Below, piece after piece: positions 49,481-64,000 of a stretch of 64,000 bases of DNA (positions are counted from its first letter, which is position 1; the number at the start of each line of letters is the position of its first letter). The translations under genes were made by a program, and so were the position numbers. A model generated the notes under the pieces. It saw nothing but the letters and a program-made list of their open reading frames with translations, searched no databases and had not been told where the DNA came from. The DNA is from Antedon mediterranea (taxonomy: Eukaryota; Echinodermata; Crinoidea; Comatulida; Antedonidae), in the NCBI RefSeq assembly GCF_964355755.1, contig NC_092678.1, forward strand, positions 1,633,922 through 1,697,921. The letters run 5' to 3'.

Positions 49481-52105
49481 TTCCTTGTTAACTTTAACAG
49501 TTCAGATCAAATATATATAAATCCAAGTAGTGTAAAATATCGTGAAATAATCAGTTGTAAGTAGCACCGTCCGTCCGTCCGTTCGTCACATAAGATTTGT
49601 TAGACAAGTATAGGAATCACCCTCCTATCATCTGTGACGTGATGGTGGCGTATAGTATTAGTAGTCGTAATATATTAAAGTTACTCATGGGCTACCACAT
49701 TTTAGTCCTTTATGAACACTTACGAACACAAGTTAGGATGCAAGTTTAAGGGTTGTAAAGTTATGCTGGCATTTTGGGGTCAGGAAACTATCGGTCCTTC
49801 GCCGTCGTCCACAAGCAATTCAAGGGTGACGATTAAGAAAGACAATATGAGAGAATGAGAAGAGAAGGCAAATATAGATAAATATTTATTCCATTTTAAT
49901 TAATAAACATTTTGATTTATAACACTTTTAATTCTTGTCTGATAAATATTTACCCAATGACAATTACAATCCAATCATTTTTTTCTCCAACATTTGGCCT
50001 AGAAACACTTCTTTCTGCTTACTAAAAAAAGTGCATGGTAATTAGTAAATATTAGTCCGTATTTTGTAAATTTACTAAAACCGGATCTTTTAATAATCAC
50101 AGATTGGAATAAAAAACAAAGAATATTTCTTAATTGGGGATTTTCCCTAATCCGGGTCAGTAACAATAAGTACACATTATATGTCTACGTCATCGTGACA
50201 ACAAAATACTGGTATACTGTATTAATAACGCGAAATATTCATAATGGTGTAAAAATACGGTAATGATTAATATAAAATAAAATCGTTTTAACACCTTATT
50301 TGGAAATGGTTTTATTCCAGAAATGAATGATGATTGTAAAGTGTTTATCTTTATTATTTGAAAAAGCATCTCAATATTCTATCGAAATATAATATGAACA
50401 TACATATACCGACATCAGATCTTTGACCATCGGTTCAATTATTTTCTTTCGGTCAAAATCATGTCTTTATATTTTATTCATGTGCGAAATTTGCCTATTC
50501 ATAAAAACATATTGATGAGGTAAAATCCCATTCGTTTTATGAGTGAATTAAAACTTAATAGATAATAGAGTGCGTCGGTCATGGGGGTCTTCCTTGAAAA
50601 TCACAAGACTGATTATAATGGTGTTTACAAATAACGTACCGGTAACGGATTCCCCAAATGTAGGCTAACCTTGAAAATATGCACGTCGAAACTGTTTTAC
50701 GAGTGCACGGAAAAATAAATTGGTACAGTAGGCCTACCTACTGTATATTGACCCGTAATGATTGAACGTAGACGCGGTTTGTGGGGGGTTGGCCTTGTGA
50801 GGAAAGAATAACCCGATTTGTTTACAAATATTAATTTGAATCTCACCAATGGTGACGTAATGAAATATATCTTTTCCGGGTGAACATACTGTTTATAAAT
50901 CTCCAACGTAAACAACATTTTGAAAGAAATTGTACAAATTAATTACAACTGCTTTAAGTTAATTTTATATAAATCTTGTCTATTGAATAAAAAAAAAATC
51001 CCCTATGCTAAAACTGTGACAAAACTCGATGGTAATTTTCTGCGAATAATAGGCCACGTCAATTAGGACTAGGTCTGCAGAGAGTATAACAGCCATCACT
51101 ACGGAGCAAATCGTCATAAAAATGTGAAGCGGCGCTCCTTATATTATTTGAAATATGTTGAATTGAAACATTACTTGGCTGGCAGCCATTAATTGAAATA
51201 AGTAGGCCTATAGGGCAACGGTAACTATTTAGGCTATACAGTGTCGGGACTACTTTTGGCGGCAAACGGCCAACCGGTTACTTGGGAACCATAGTTCACG
51301 GTTTGTTGGTAAACATCTCGTGCTACTACAACTCCACGTGGTGTAGATCGATACGTGATAGTATTTACTGTCGTAGTATCATGAACAAATGTTATAGTTT
51401 AACATAAGGTCAGCAATTTCAACCATTATAACATTCACATATGTAGGCCTAACGAACTTAGTTCGTTTAAATAGGACAATTATGTATGTGTGAAAACAAG
51501 GGGAGAATAATGGAAATACGAAATGATGAACTAACATATTTTCCCCGTGGTTAATTAAGAAGCCTAAATGGTTCAATCTAATCGGTGACATATGGTCATT
51601 GATAAAAGAATAATTTCATGTTTGGATTATTTATGAACTATATAGCATGACAGAGAATATGTATCAATCTGACAACAGGTCACTGAGCTCGCCTTGCCAA
51701 GATAGGAACTCCTAACAATCCTTTGATCTTATGTCTGACTGCGACAAATACCGACAATACTGTACATAAATGTTAATTAAAGGGCGTGGAACTGATGGAG
51801 CTCAGAATCATGTTGTTAGATTGCCTTGTTTAGATTGATGTTATTACTGTATATCACAAAGTGTTAAGATTTATGTATAACAATATTTTATTGGGTGTAA
51901 AATTATGATCCAAAGTTTAAATATATCAATTGCTAATTACAGTGATATTTACGTTTCTTTAAGTGGTGCATTTATTGTTAATAATAACGTCGTGTATCCG
52001 CTGCCCTTCGCGAATAATAGCAATTGTCGTTCGTTCGTTCAATTAGATGCATTTTAGATAATGACCCTCCATTCGACTAATGAAGGATTTTCGTCTTAGC
52101 TTATC
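49481..52105. other. No supported gene
   Basis: (CCGT)n microsatellite near 49567. AT-rich unique sequence otherwise; open frames at 50697-50918, 51059-51265 and 51379-51591 show no family features. Confidence 0.55.
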
Positions 52106-52149
52106 ACGTTCACATGTATTTGAATTTCATTAGTAACCTTTTACTGCAC

Positions 52150-52242
52150 AATGTCATAATAGTTACAATGTACTGTATAGTAGGCCTAGTACTGTAGTAC
52201 CATATAGTAGGTCTAGTACTGTAGTACCATAGTAGGTCTAGC
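52150..52242. repeat. Short tandem repeat with internal palindromes
   Basis: TAGTACTGTAGTACCATA plus TAGTAGGTC is repeated two to three times, next to TAGTAGGCCTAGTACTG. The unit itself is nearly self-complementary (TAGTACTGTAGTACTA-like). Confidence 0.75.
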
Positions 52243-52244
52243 CT

Positions 52245-52545
52245 CGGTTCTAACTCTGACGCAAACGCAATGGAAGTAAGTTGACCAATCACAAGAGACA
52301 CTTCGGATGATTCATCGCGTCAAGATTGGACAAATGACTTGCGTTGCGCTTATATAAGCGCAACGCAAATCATTTGACTAATCACAAGCGATGGATTATT
52401 TGAATTTTATAGTCTCTTGTGAATTAAAGCTTGGTTCCGCGAGCGGCCAAGCGAGTTGACCAATGACAAGCGATTGTGATTGGTTAAATCATTTACGTTG
52501 TGTTAAGCCCTTGCGTTGCGTCCCTAGTGGAAACCAAGCGTTTAC
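52245..52545. mobile_element. Foldback element with a central perfect 30-bp palindrome
   Basis: The centre, about 52339-52368, is a perfect palindrome built on TTGCGTTGCGCTTATA and its complement. It extends outward to CAAATGA/TCATTTG with one mismatch. Outer arms hold GACGCAAACGCAATGG on the left and TTGCGTTGCGTCCC on the right, and GTTGACCAAT(C/G)ACAAG recurs in both halves. No coding capacity. Confidence 0.75.
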
Positions 52546-52950
52546 TAAAATACTAGGCAATGTTTCAATTCCATAGTGATATTCACTAGATTATGTGTTT
52601 ACCAAGGCAAACAGTACGCTAAATTTTATTTTTACAGATGGCGCTCGACTACAATTTCCTTATTGATTTTTTTTCATGTTGATTGATAAAAAAAAAAATA
52701 AAATGTTTTCTCATAGCTGCGGAACACGGCTCTCGAGAGTTCGTATTAGTCAACAACAAATATGGATTTGACCTTAAATATCAAGCAATTATTAATGTAA
52801 TATTGGCAATGGAACAGGGTTGAATGACATACGAACAAAATGGTTAAATAATGATATCGGTCGTAACAGAACGCCCTCTTCGCATAAAACTGAAACGCGC
52901 GCTCAAAACTGAAGCACGCTTGCGTAAATTGTTCGAGTTAATGTAAAACT

Positions 52951-53107
52951 CTGTCTATACTATCAAACTTTATGTGACAAAAAAGTGTGATGTGCCCAAA
53001 TATGGTAGTGATAAGTGATATGCATAAATCAAAGTAGATATGATTCGACATCACAGTGTCCATGATGGGCACTTCACATATTTTTGTCACATAAAGTTTG
53101 ATAGTGA
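52951..53107. mobile_element. TATCAAAC foldback MITE copy
   Basis: CTGTCTATACTATCAAACTT at the left and AAGTTTGATAGTGA at the right, with GTGTGATGTGCCCAAATATG and ATGGGCACTTCACATA inside. More diverged than 14835-14987. Confidence 0.88.
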
Positions 53108-54299
53108 TAAAAGAAACTTGAAACTTATTGTGTGTGTGGGTATATATTGCATAGGTTAATTTGTGACCAACAGTCAGTTAGGAGTTAATATATTTTGTAG
53201 ATAAAATTCTTTGGCTTTATTTTTTACATTAATTTGACCAGGGTGACCGTGTTTTTAATGTTATACTTGTGTTTTGTTTTTGTGTCTGAAGGAATCAGAC
53301 AACAAACGATATTACGGAAGGCTAAGTCTATCAATTCCCGCGCGAGTGTACCAGGATTACTTGAAGTTTTCTAGTGCCTAACTAACCGCAGGCTAGACAA
53401 ATGATTGTTTAAAGTTTTTAAGAACATTAAAGAACCAATGATTATATTATGATTATAATATGATGCCAAAAGTGGAGGTAGTCTATCTATACCATAGGCC
53501 TATACTCTATATAGAAATCAAAGTGTCTAATGTGTAGGCTATAATCTATATAGAAATCATCATTATAGTGTTTGTAAAATGTGTACACCATGGGTTACCT
53601 CCATGCGTAGGGAGGCCTACTGTATTCATACTGTATCTATGCGTACGTAAAACATTTTAATAAATGCGTAACTAGTTAAAATTGTATACAACAAATATTT
53701 ATTATATAAACATTTGTTTTGTGATTAAATCGGTTAGACAGGATTTTAAAGATTTCTGAGTATTTTATACGACGTGACGTCATATTGCTCTGAATTGAAG
53801 CCCATTTCGCTAAATGTTATAATAATGTTTAATAGGGTGCATTAACCGGTGGAAGGACGCGATTTAATATTCATGTACGTCATTTTTTTAAACATGCATA
53901 TTGTTTGTTTGTGTTTAAATCAGACAAGCTATAACTTAAAATGATTTTCCCACAATGAACAGAAAGATACACAAAGAAGTGAACAATGTCGTCTGTTGTG
54001 TTTCCAGTCGTGGTAGCCTAGACCTTCTTATCGCCAGAACCGACAATGTCTCCTTTTAACTTTACTTCTAAAAGATAGATTATGATTTTTATACTATGTA
54101 AGATTAAATAATTATTATGCCAACTTATCACACTGAAAAGGTAGGCCTACATTGTCAAAAGAAGGGCCCCTGAATTTAACACACTGGGCTAAACTGAAGA
54201 GTTACATTATTTCTTTAAACATGGTAAAAAAACGTGCATTAACAAATTGATGGTACAACTTACTTCAACTACTTATAAAAACCAATAGTGGTTGTATAT
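53108..54299. other. No feature seen
   Basis: Unique AT-rich sequence with several TAGGCCTA words. Confidence 0.55.
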
Positions 54300-54482
54300 G
54301 CATTATTATTATTATTTTATATATTATTTATATTATTTTATATATTATTATTTTATTTCTGTTAAAGGAAAGTCTTTAAACAGTGATTGGGTTCGCTTTT
54401 GACAATCCTGGCTTTTTGTTTCTTTTTGTATTTTTATGTATTCTGTTGTAATTGGAATGATATTGAATAAATCAAATCAAAT
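54300..54482 (+). mobile_element. Possible LINE/SINE 3' tail
   Basis: TTATTATTATTTTATATATT low-complexity DNA runs into CTGTTGTAATTGGAATG then ATTGAATAAATCAAATCAAA. The closing ATCAA/AATCAA tandem resembles a retroposon tail. No coding part is visible, so this is tentative. Confidence 0.35.
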
Positions 54483-54717
54483 TATGACGGATCATCCAGG
54501 ATGTATGCCATTTCATGGATAGAAGAATGGGCTATCCGGGCCAATAGACAACAATATTCTGAAAGTAGAGGCAAAGTTATGAAAAGAATGTTAAAAATCA
54601 TGCTTTGCAATCATGGGGTATTTATCGATGACGTAATAACATCACATGTTTGGCAAGCCCTTAGCCCCTTATCATAATTAGAACAATGTAGTTCCCTCCT
54701 GATAATTACTTCACAGT

Positions 54718-54800
54718 TATGATGATGATGATCTTGAAGAACATGATCATTATCATTATCGTCATAATCATCATCATCATCATCAACAACATCATCAATG
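54718..54800. repeat. Imperfect (ATC)n/(GAT)n microsatellite
   Basis: GATGATGATG at the left and CATCATCATCATCATC at the right flank an interrupted middle, so the tract can also fold back. It generates an Asp-rich stretch in a spurious minus-strand frame. Confidence 0.85.
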
Positions 54801-56335
54801 TTGAAGATGATCGGTAACATTATACAATTTTTCAAAACGCAACATCGAAATTCGAAAACGTCACAAGCGACTATTAACGTCAATGACGTCATTGCTCGAG
54901 ATCTTGGCTGGACTCCACCATAATTCACGTGACTTGGCAACAACCCACTCACCTATCTTACACTTTGCGTTGTCTTAATCTTACGTAATATTTTCATGTG
55001 ACCGCGTAACACGAACCCTCCAATTAAATATTAATATTCGCTTTAGATTTCTAGTTCATTGCGTTCAATAGAGATGTACGTAGGCCTGCACTTTTAGGAT
55101 ATTTGATATAGGCCTATACCAAATTCATCATCACAGCATCTCTCGGATTTAATCAAATGTTGACGTGTATTATTTTACTTATTTTACTTATTGATTAATC
55201 TGAAGCCTTATTATGGTTGAACTGGAACAGTAGGTCTAATTAACATCCCGGACACATCCTCTTATCCCCTTCACGCCATCGTCATCAACCTCCATTATGC
55301 GCTGCCAATCACCCTCTCCCAACACCTCCGCATTATGTCATACAATAATACACATTGTTATTTAATAAATCAAACAAAAGGCAATTAACATGCATTCAGA
55401 TTACACGTGAAATAAATCACCTGATGCACTTTGATTTGTAAATTTGAGAGGATTACGTCATCGGAACGTGTGAATGGAAGTCATCTCCTAATTATAAAAT
55501 GTCCAGTTATTCTTGTTAATTGTATGTGCTCTTTTTGTAAATTACTGTGTATTAAGATTAATTAGATATAGCTAAATATAGTTCTCTAATGAGCGTTCAT
55601 TGTTATAATTGTAGCAAGGAGGTATAAAAATAGATATATATTTAGTATATTTTTTTACCTCCCTGCGTGTAGCCTGTAGGCCTATGCATTTTTAGTAGGC
55701 CTATTATGTAGAGAAATATCTGTAATAAGCTGAGCTCGGTTTCGTCGCGAGGCGTCACGGAATTCCCTGTTTTTTGACCGAATTATTGTATTGCTTTGAC
55801 AAATAGCCCTATTTATGGTAACAATTAATATCTAACATCATTTTGTTCGAGTAACCCTGGAAGAATTTGTTGAAGAGTAACCATCATCGCTATTTTCTCC
55901 GTAGAGTTAACAAAGGAAAAGGACGACACGCTACTAGATCAAATGCGCTTCACCGCGTAACAGATAACAAAAGTACTTTTGTCACCAGAATTTGAAATAG
56001 GCTGAATGAGCAAATTGATTTTACCGCTTCGTTTTGTACGGCCTTGAGAATCGCTATAATTCAAAATATACACAAGTCACGTCCACGCGATGCTATATTC
56101 GTAGGCCTGATTAAAGCAAACGTCGTTCATAATCTGTATCGATCCACTATGACATAATGATGTTTCTTTTGGCCTTGGGAAACAGCACATTACTCTAATC
56201 ATGTTTTCCATGCTTTTTTCTAACAATCTCGAATTGATTATTATGTGAGTAGGCTACCTTATCTGCGGAGCTCCGCACGAAGTAATACAAATTGCATGAA
56301 TCTATTAAGTATTTATGCATCTACTGTTAATTTTT
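54801..56335. other. No supported gene
   Basis: A 14-bp perfect palindrome CAATGACGTCATTG containing a CRE lies near 54882. Otherwise AT-rich unique DNA. Confidence 0.5.
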
Positions 56336-56660
56336 CATTCCACAAATCTATATCTCCTAGCCTCCATCTCACTCAATCCGCCCATTTTATTCCAATTGTC
56401 CATCCCATCCCATTCCAAATGTCCATTCCATCCGTCCTTATTCCATCCACCGTCCGTCCCATTCCATCCGTCCACCACTTTCAACCCTTCTATCTATTTT
56501 TCATCCTCTTATCTCATTCTCTTCCAATCGTTTCTTATTCCATTTACTTGCTATATAACTATGATGAATAATACCAGGGACTCCCTGCTATAAATATTAC
56601 CATGATACTACTATCCCAATCCATCTATTCCCATCACAATTCATCCTTTCCATTCTACTC
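56336..56660. repeat. Degenerate CATTCCATCC-type pyrimidine repeat
   Basis: CATTCCATCCGTCC, CCCATTCCAAATGTCC and TTCCATCCACCGTCC words repeat with no strict phase. Two overlapping open frames here (56245-56571, 56315-56593) come from the lack of stops in pyrimidine-rich DNA. Confidence 0.8.
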
Positions 56661-57300
56661 CTCATCAATTATCGATTTTCAATTGTTTTCCTGACATTGA
56701 AACGTGCTGAACCAATGAAGCGTGAATGTTATGCGCGCGTTACTTTTGTCAACTTTTCCGATGACTTTAATAATTCGTGTAACATAATGTTCTACATATT
56801 ATTAAGGATACTCCATGTTTCATTGTTTCGATGCACAAACAGTTCTAAGGTCAAACTAATTAAGTTATGGTAATAACTATTGTTTTAATTTAATTTATCA
56901 ATGTGCCGCAAACGGAGAAACGGCGTGGTATTCAACGATGATCTATAGTCTTCAATTTATTATTAATTATTTTTTGCTAAAAATGTTGTCATTTCATTTC
57001 ATTTATTGGTGGGCTTAAAGTCACTCCTTAAAACGATTCTTATTTGGAAGAGACTGAATTAGGAATTAACATCAATACATTATATTAAGTATAGTGTGAG
57101 GTTAGTATTATAATATCAGACACAGGCTGTCATGTTCGAAAAGTAACATCACCTTTTGGCGTAATGAAATGTTTATGTAATAATAAAGGCACTAGCGGCC
57201 TTCCATGCATTCACTACAGAACGTGTGGTGGCGGCGTGTTTGTCATCTTTTTGAGAGAATAAATATTGTCTTCTTTATTTAGTACTTTAATTCATACAAA
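56661..57300 (+). promoter_or_regulatory. Upstream flank and 5' UTR of NAA10
   Basis: The segment just before the ATG contains GTGGTGGCGGCGTGTTTGTC (about 57220) and TCTTCTTTATTTAGTACTTT. No TATA box at a convincing distance, as expected of a housekeeping gene. Promoter position is inferred only from gene position. Confidence 0.35.
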
Positions 57301-61023
<3,723 letters not shown>

Positions 61024-61625
61024 TAGTTTAGTAATATTTACAGATCAGACAAAATCCCTCTAGATTTGATTTTTTTAAACTGTGATATTCCTGGGGAAAA
61101 AAAATGTTTAGTATTAGAAAATTTAAGCAAACAATAATATGCTTGAAGAGGCACAGGGGTCATTATTTTTATCGTCATTTAATTCTACCAGATACTGATG
61201 TCAGTAAATGTTGATGTGCGTTTTACATAGATATATTAAACTACTACTGTTCCACGCGTTACTACACGTGCGTTGCAGAGTGTGGAGCGTATATATGCTA
61301 GAATTTATTCTTAAGTTGGGCTAATGTAGACACAGAACTCGAGTCAACTGAAAGGAACTAGTTGCACAAAAGTGCGAATGACAACTTTTGAGCACATATG
61401 TTGACTTTTGAGCACTTATGTTAACATCAACAATTTTTTAGCAGATCTACCATCTATACATATAGTTGTTGAATAGTAGTTTGATGGTATCTTTATGGTT
61501 TTTTTTTTATTGAACAATAGATTTGTTATTGCAGCTAGTTTTAATTTAAACATAAAAATAAAAATGTGATTCGTAACATAGACAAAGAATTAGAATTTTT
61601 ATTCGTTTTACCCAGGTCAGACGTG
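61024..61625 (+). other. NAA10 3' UTR and flank
   Basis: A candidate polyadenylation signal AATAAA lies at 61557-61562, giving a 3' UTR of roughly 560 nt; a second, AATAAA at 61910-61915, lies inside a repeat. No other feature seen. Confidence 0.45.
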
Positions 61626-61629
61626 AAGT

Positions 61630-61920
61630 TACTACACCATCTCCTTTAGGATACCCATTAAGGCCAATTTACACAGACAAGCGGAAACGGTAAGCAGAAA
61701 ACCGCATGCTTGTCCCACACAGAATTTGTTTCTATCTTTCTCTCCTCTGTGTAAATTGGCCTTTAAGGGGAACTTTTTCATGAAACAAACAAGGGGAAAT
61801 ATATTATAACACCACTATAGCCAACACCTATCCAGGAGACACCCCTATTAAGGGGATGCCTTGTTGTGTCCCGAAGGTGTCCACTTAATAAGGTGTTACA
61901 GTACTTAACAATAAAGTTGT
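61630..61920. repeat. Best-kept copy of the CCCCTATTAAGGGG dispersed repeat
   Basis: Word order: ACACCATCTCCTTTAGGATA, CCCATTAAGGGGAACTTT (interrupted by a small MITE), CATGAAACAAACAAGGGGAA, GAGACACCCCTATTAAGGGG, TGTGTCCCGAAGGTGTCCAC, TTAATAAGGTGTTACAGTA. Related copies lie at about 10850, 25368, 26278, 36060, 37131, 38840 and 41070. Confidence 0.8.
61658..61766. mobile_element. Nested 3-bp-TSD MITE, about 103 bp
   Basis: AGGCCAATTTACACAG at the left and CTGTGTAAATTGGCCT at the right are perfect 16-bp inverted repeats, each flanked by TTA. Removing the element and one TTA restores CCCATTAAGGGGAAC, the expected sequence of the surrounding dispersed repeat. A TTA duplication fits the PIF/Harbinger rule (TWA); TTAA is less symmetrical by one base. 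Confidence 0.85.
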
Positions 61921-62543
61921 ATGTTGCAGAGCGTGTGAGGACCAGGAATCAAACATCTTCAAGGAATTTCAACGACCAACAACTGCGGCAACTGATGTAT
62001 TCAAGACGCAATTATTTTCTAATTTTCATATCCAAGATGTACATTATAAAGAGAAAAGTACGTACTACAAATTTATCTTTAAATATATTTTATTTACATA
62101 ATTTTCATTTTCTGGAAGCCATTATAAAATTTTAAAACTATATTTATTATAAATATATATTTTTCCAATTACACTTCCTTTGTAAGAAATAAACATTACA
62201 TTTTACAGTTACAAATCTCTTACAGCTTTAAGCACCCCATCATGCATAAACTTTAATTTCGGATATACTGTACTATTTTTTTTTTAAATGGAAGAAAATT
62301 GTTGAGCAAAATATCATACTTGGTATTATACTGATCTTATTAATTGAAACAAACTTTTTAGGTTATAGTTTTTTTGTGATGATAAATATGTGCTATAAGA
62401 AAAGTACCATCAGTACTAGACTTTTTAATAACCATTTCAATTAAATTAGTTAGTGATGTCATCAAGATTTCATCATAATGTTATGATTTGGTGTCATACC
62501 GATTCGGAAAGTCCTAAAATATTTCTTGATGAGTTTATCATCG

Positions 62544-63768
62544 TCATCTTCCTTCCAGTGAGTATGATTTCAACTGATCAATAGCGCCCATTTTGACGTA
62601 CCCATTGCTGTCAATAGGCCACGAGTTGAGGTCGTTGTTGTACCCTAGGTTGCTCCGTTTTGACTGGTGTGTTGACGAGAATATACTCTGGGTGTCCTTG
62701 TGTCGTGGCAAGTAGAGCTGTAACTTGTCCAGCATGTGTCCAGGCCAGAAGACGCTGGGGTCGTCGCTTTGGGTCATGCTTATGTATCTCTTAGAAAGAT
62801 GCCTGTGAAGATTTGAAAACAAAAATATATTAGGATTTTAAAACAGATTAAAAGACTAAAAGATGGATTTTTAATTTTGTCTAGTAGTGTTCACACACAA
62901 TAAACTTAAGCATGCATAAAACAAACTTAAGCTGATCTGAGTCGCAATTGATACAAATTCTTGTGTGATCTGATTTCAGTGTCGTTCCTAGATTTGATTT
63001 AACTCCGGTGTACCTCTGCTATAACTTTCAGGTTCCAGAGGTACATCTGACAAAACTTTGACTACAGTATGTTAGTTTTCAGAATGGCAATGTTAGGCAA
63101 GCATTTGAAATACCTTCCAACTGGGGTGTATTTGATATAATTACCTAGTTAGTTCAGTGTATTCCTCAAAGGTCATCCAGCAGTCGACCTTTCTTGACAC
63201 ATATGCTTTCCCACTTGACAGCGTCATCAATCGACCTTCTCTCATGACCTCTTCCCGAAGCGGGTATGCATGTCGTGCCTCTATCAACATCTCGCCGGTA
63301 CTGCTAACATGTATCTTGTCCGGGTCGGTCGTTTTGGTGGAGTGTTTGACAGTTTCTGGTGGATTAGAGAAGTTACTGGACAACAGCTGACCAGGAGAAG
63401 ACTTGAGTTTGATGCTTTTGTGCGGTTGGTCTCCAGGATAAAGTAACGCTGATGTTTTAAAATATAAAATTACTTTAGTACATTTTTTGGAAATGGAACT
63501 AAGTTTATTTTAGGGGTTTGTTTCTTGAAGCAATAATTTTGAAAAACCTTTTTAAAAACTGACCTTGTTGTAACAGTTTTGGCGTAAGGTTCACATCATG
63601 TTTCTTACAGAGTTTAAGAACTTGGTGATACTCCTTCAGCCGGTCTTCTCTGAAGCGATCAATACTCTCCCCCGTTTCGCCTTCCAAAGTTGACTTTCGA
63701 GAGTGCTGGTCAATTGCGAGAATGTTGGTCTTTACCTTGTCAGATCTACTTGAACTCTTTCTTGATTT
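62544..63768 (-). CDS. Last three exons of an unidentified protein (partial, 255 aa visible)
   Basis: Exons: 63768-63564, 63448-63145, 62802-62544 (stop). Frame is continuous across both introns, through residues LLQQ-A-LLYPGDQPHKS and EEYTELT-R-HLSKRY. The first visible exon starts with KSRKSSSRSDK after an AG acceptor, so the protein continues beyond the right edge. Visible features: a basic/Ser-rich start, a charged helix (SIDRFREDRLKEYHQVLKLC), a PGD motif, a disordered Ser/Pro segment, then WMTFEEYTEL and VFWPGHMLDKLQLYLP near the end. I could not identify the family. The EFCAB12-type ciliary EF-hand proteins are a faint possibility from memory of similar wording, not evidence. No membrane segment. 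It is tail-to-tail with NAA10, about 1.5 kb between stop codons. Confidence 0.8.
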
Positions 63769-64000
63769 CTATTTAAAAGAAATTTAGAATAAAATAACAG
63801 AAACGGGATACAAACATTTTTTAAATGGTTTGTAGTTGTACCCTCCCGCTGAAGAAAAATAGTTCCGCTGTTGGCAAGCAGAATCAATTTTGGAGAGCAT
63901 GTAGGGCCACAATGTCAAATAATTACAGTCTTGACCGTACAATAATTAATGTCCAATTAAAAGCTGGCTTGTGGTGTATATATAGATGTGTAGATATACT
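63769..64000 (-). other. Intron of the right-edge gene
   Basis: The sequence upstream of the 63768 acceptor on the minus strand is AT-rich with a TTTCTTTTAAATAG acceptor. No further exon recognised before the window ends. Confidence 0.55.

Noticed and set aside
54611-54952. 113-codon frame with an Asp-rich run
   Set aside because: The Asp run is the (ATC)n microsatellite; the rest has no features.
56245-56593. Two overlapping Ser/Pro/His/Phe-rich frames
   Set aside because: Pyrimidine-rich simple repeat lacking stops in two frames; no coding evidence.
63157-63390. 77-codon plus-strand frame
   Set aside because: Antisense shadow of the middle visible exon of the right-edge gene.

Overview
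The window looks like nuclear DNA from an AT-rich metazoan, most likely a marine deuterostome invertebrate such as an echinoderm. The reasons are split genes with GT-AG introns, two recognisable animal proteins (a PIM-type kinase and the NAA10 N-terminal acetyltransferase), LINE 3' ends, many MITE-like elements, and a striking abundance of the octamer TAGGCCTA and its sub-words, which I associate with echinoderm genomes. The species cannot be named from sequence alone.

Layout. Positions 1-42,000 hold no gene I can support. They are AT-rich unique sequence broken up by tandem arrays (units of 28, 41/40/35, 44, 35, 72, 12, about 180 and 98 bp), two TTAA-flanked terminal-inverted-repeat (TIR) families (5340-5891; 6009-6640 with an inverted copy at 21766-22399), scattered copies of a ~155-bp foldback MITE (TIR CTGTCTACACTATCAAAC), and a CpG-dense ~1.5-kb block (29,000-30,560) bounded by matching inverted ends. 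A PIM-like serine/threonine kinase lies on the minus strand in five coding exons (46127 down to 43898) with a TATA box about 90 bp upstream of its ATG. From 46.3 to 57.2 kb there is no supported gene, only a LINE 3' relic, MITEs and simple repeats. NAA10 lies on the plus strand in eight coding exons (57301-61023). The last three exons of an unidentified, possibly ciliary, protein lie on the minus strand (63768-62544), tail-to-tail with NAA10, and the gene runs off the right edge.

The three genes show no evident common pathway. PIM kinases are constitutively active survival/growth kinases controlled mainly by transcription, NAA10 is the catalytic subunit of the NatA co-translational acetyltransferase, and the third is unassigned. 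PIM and NAA10 are divergent with about 11 kb between starts.

Most notable observations: a 31-unit satellite with a duplicated six-unit higher-order block whose variant units contain an 11-nt match to the let-7 seed region; an exact 29-bp copy of the NAA10 acetyl-CoA-loop exon in the preceding intron; a small MITE caught inserted in another dispersed repeat so that its 3-bp target duplication can be read; and the CpG-dense foldback-bounded block. All exon models are by eye from splice signals, frame continuity and family recognition; no searches were run.
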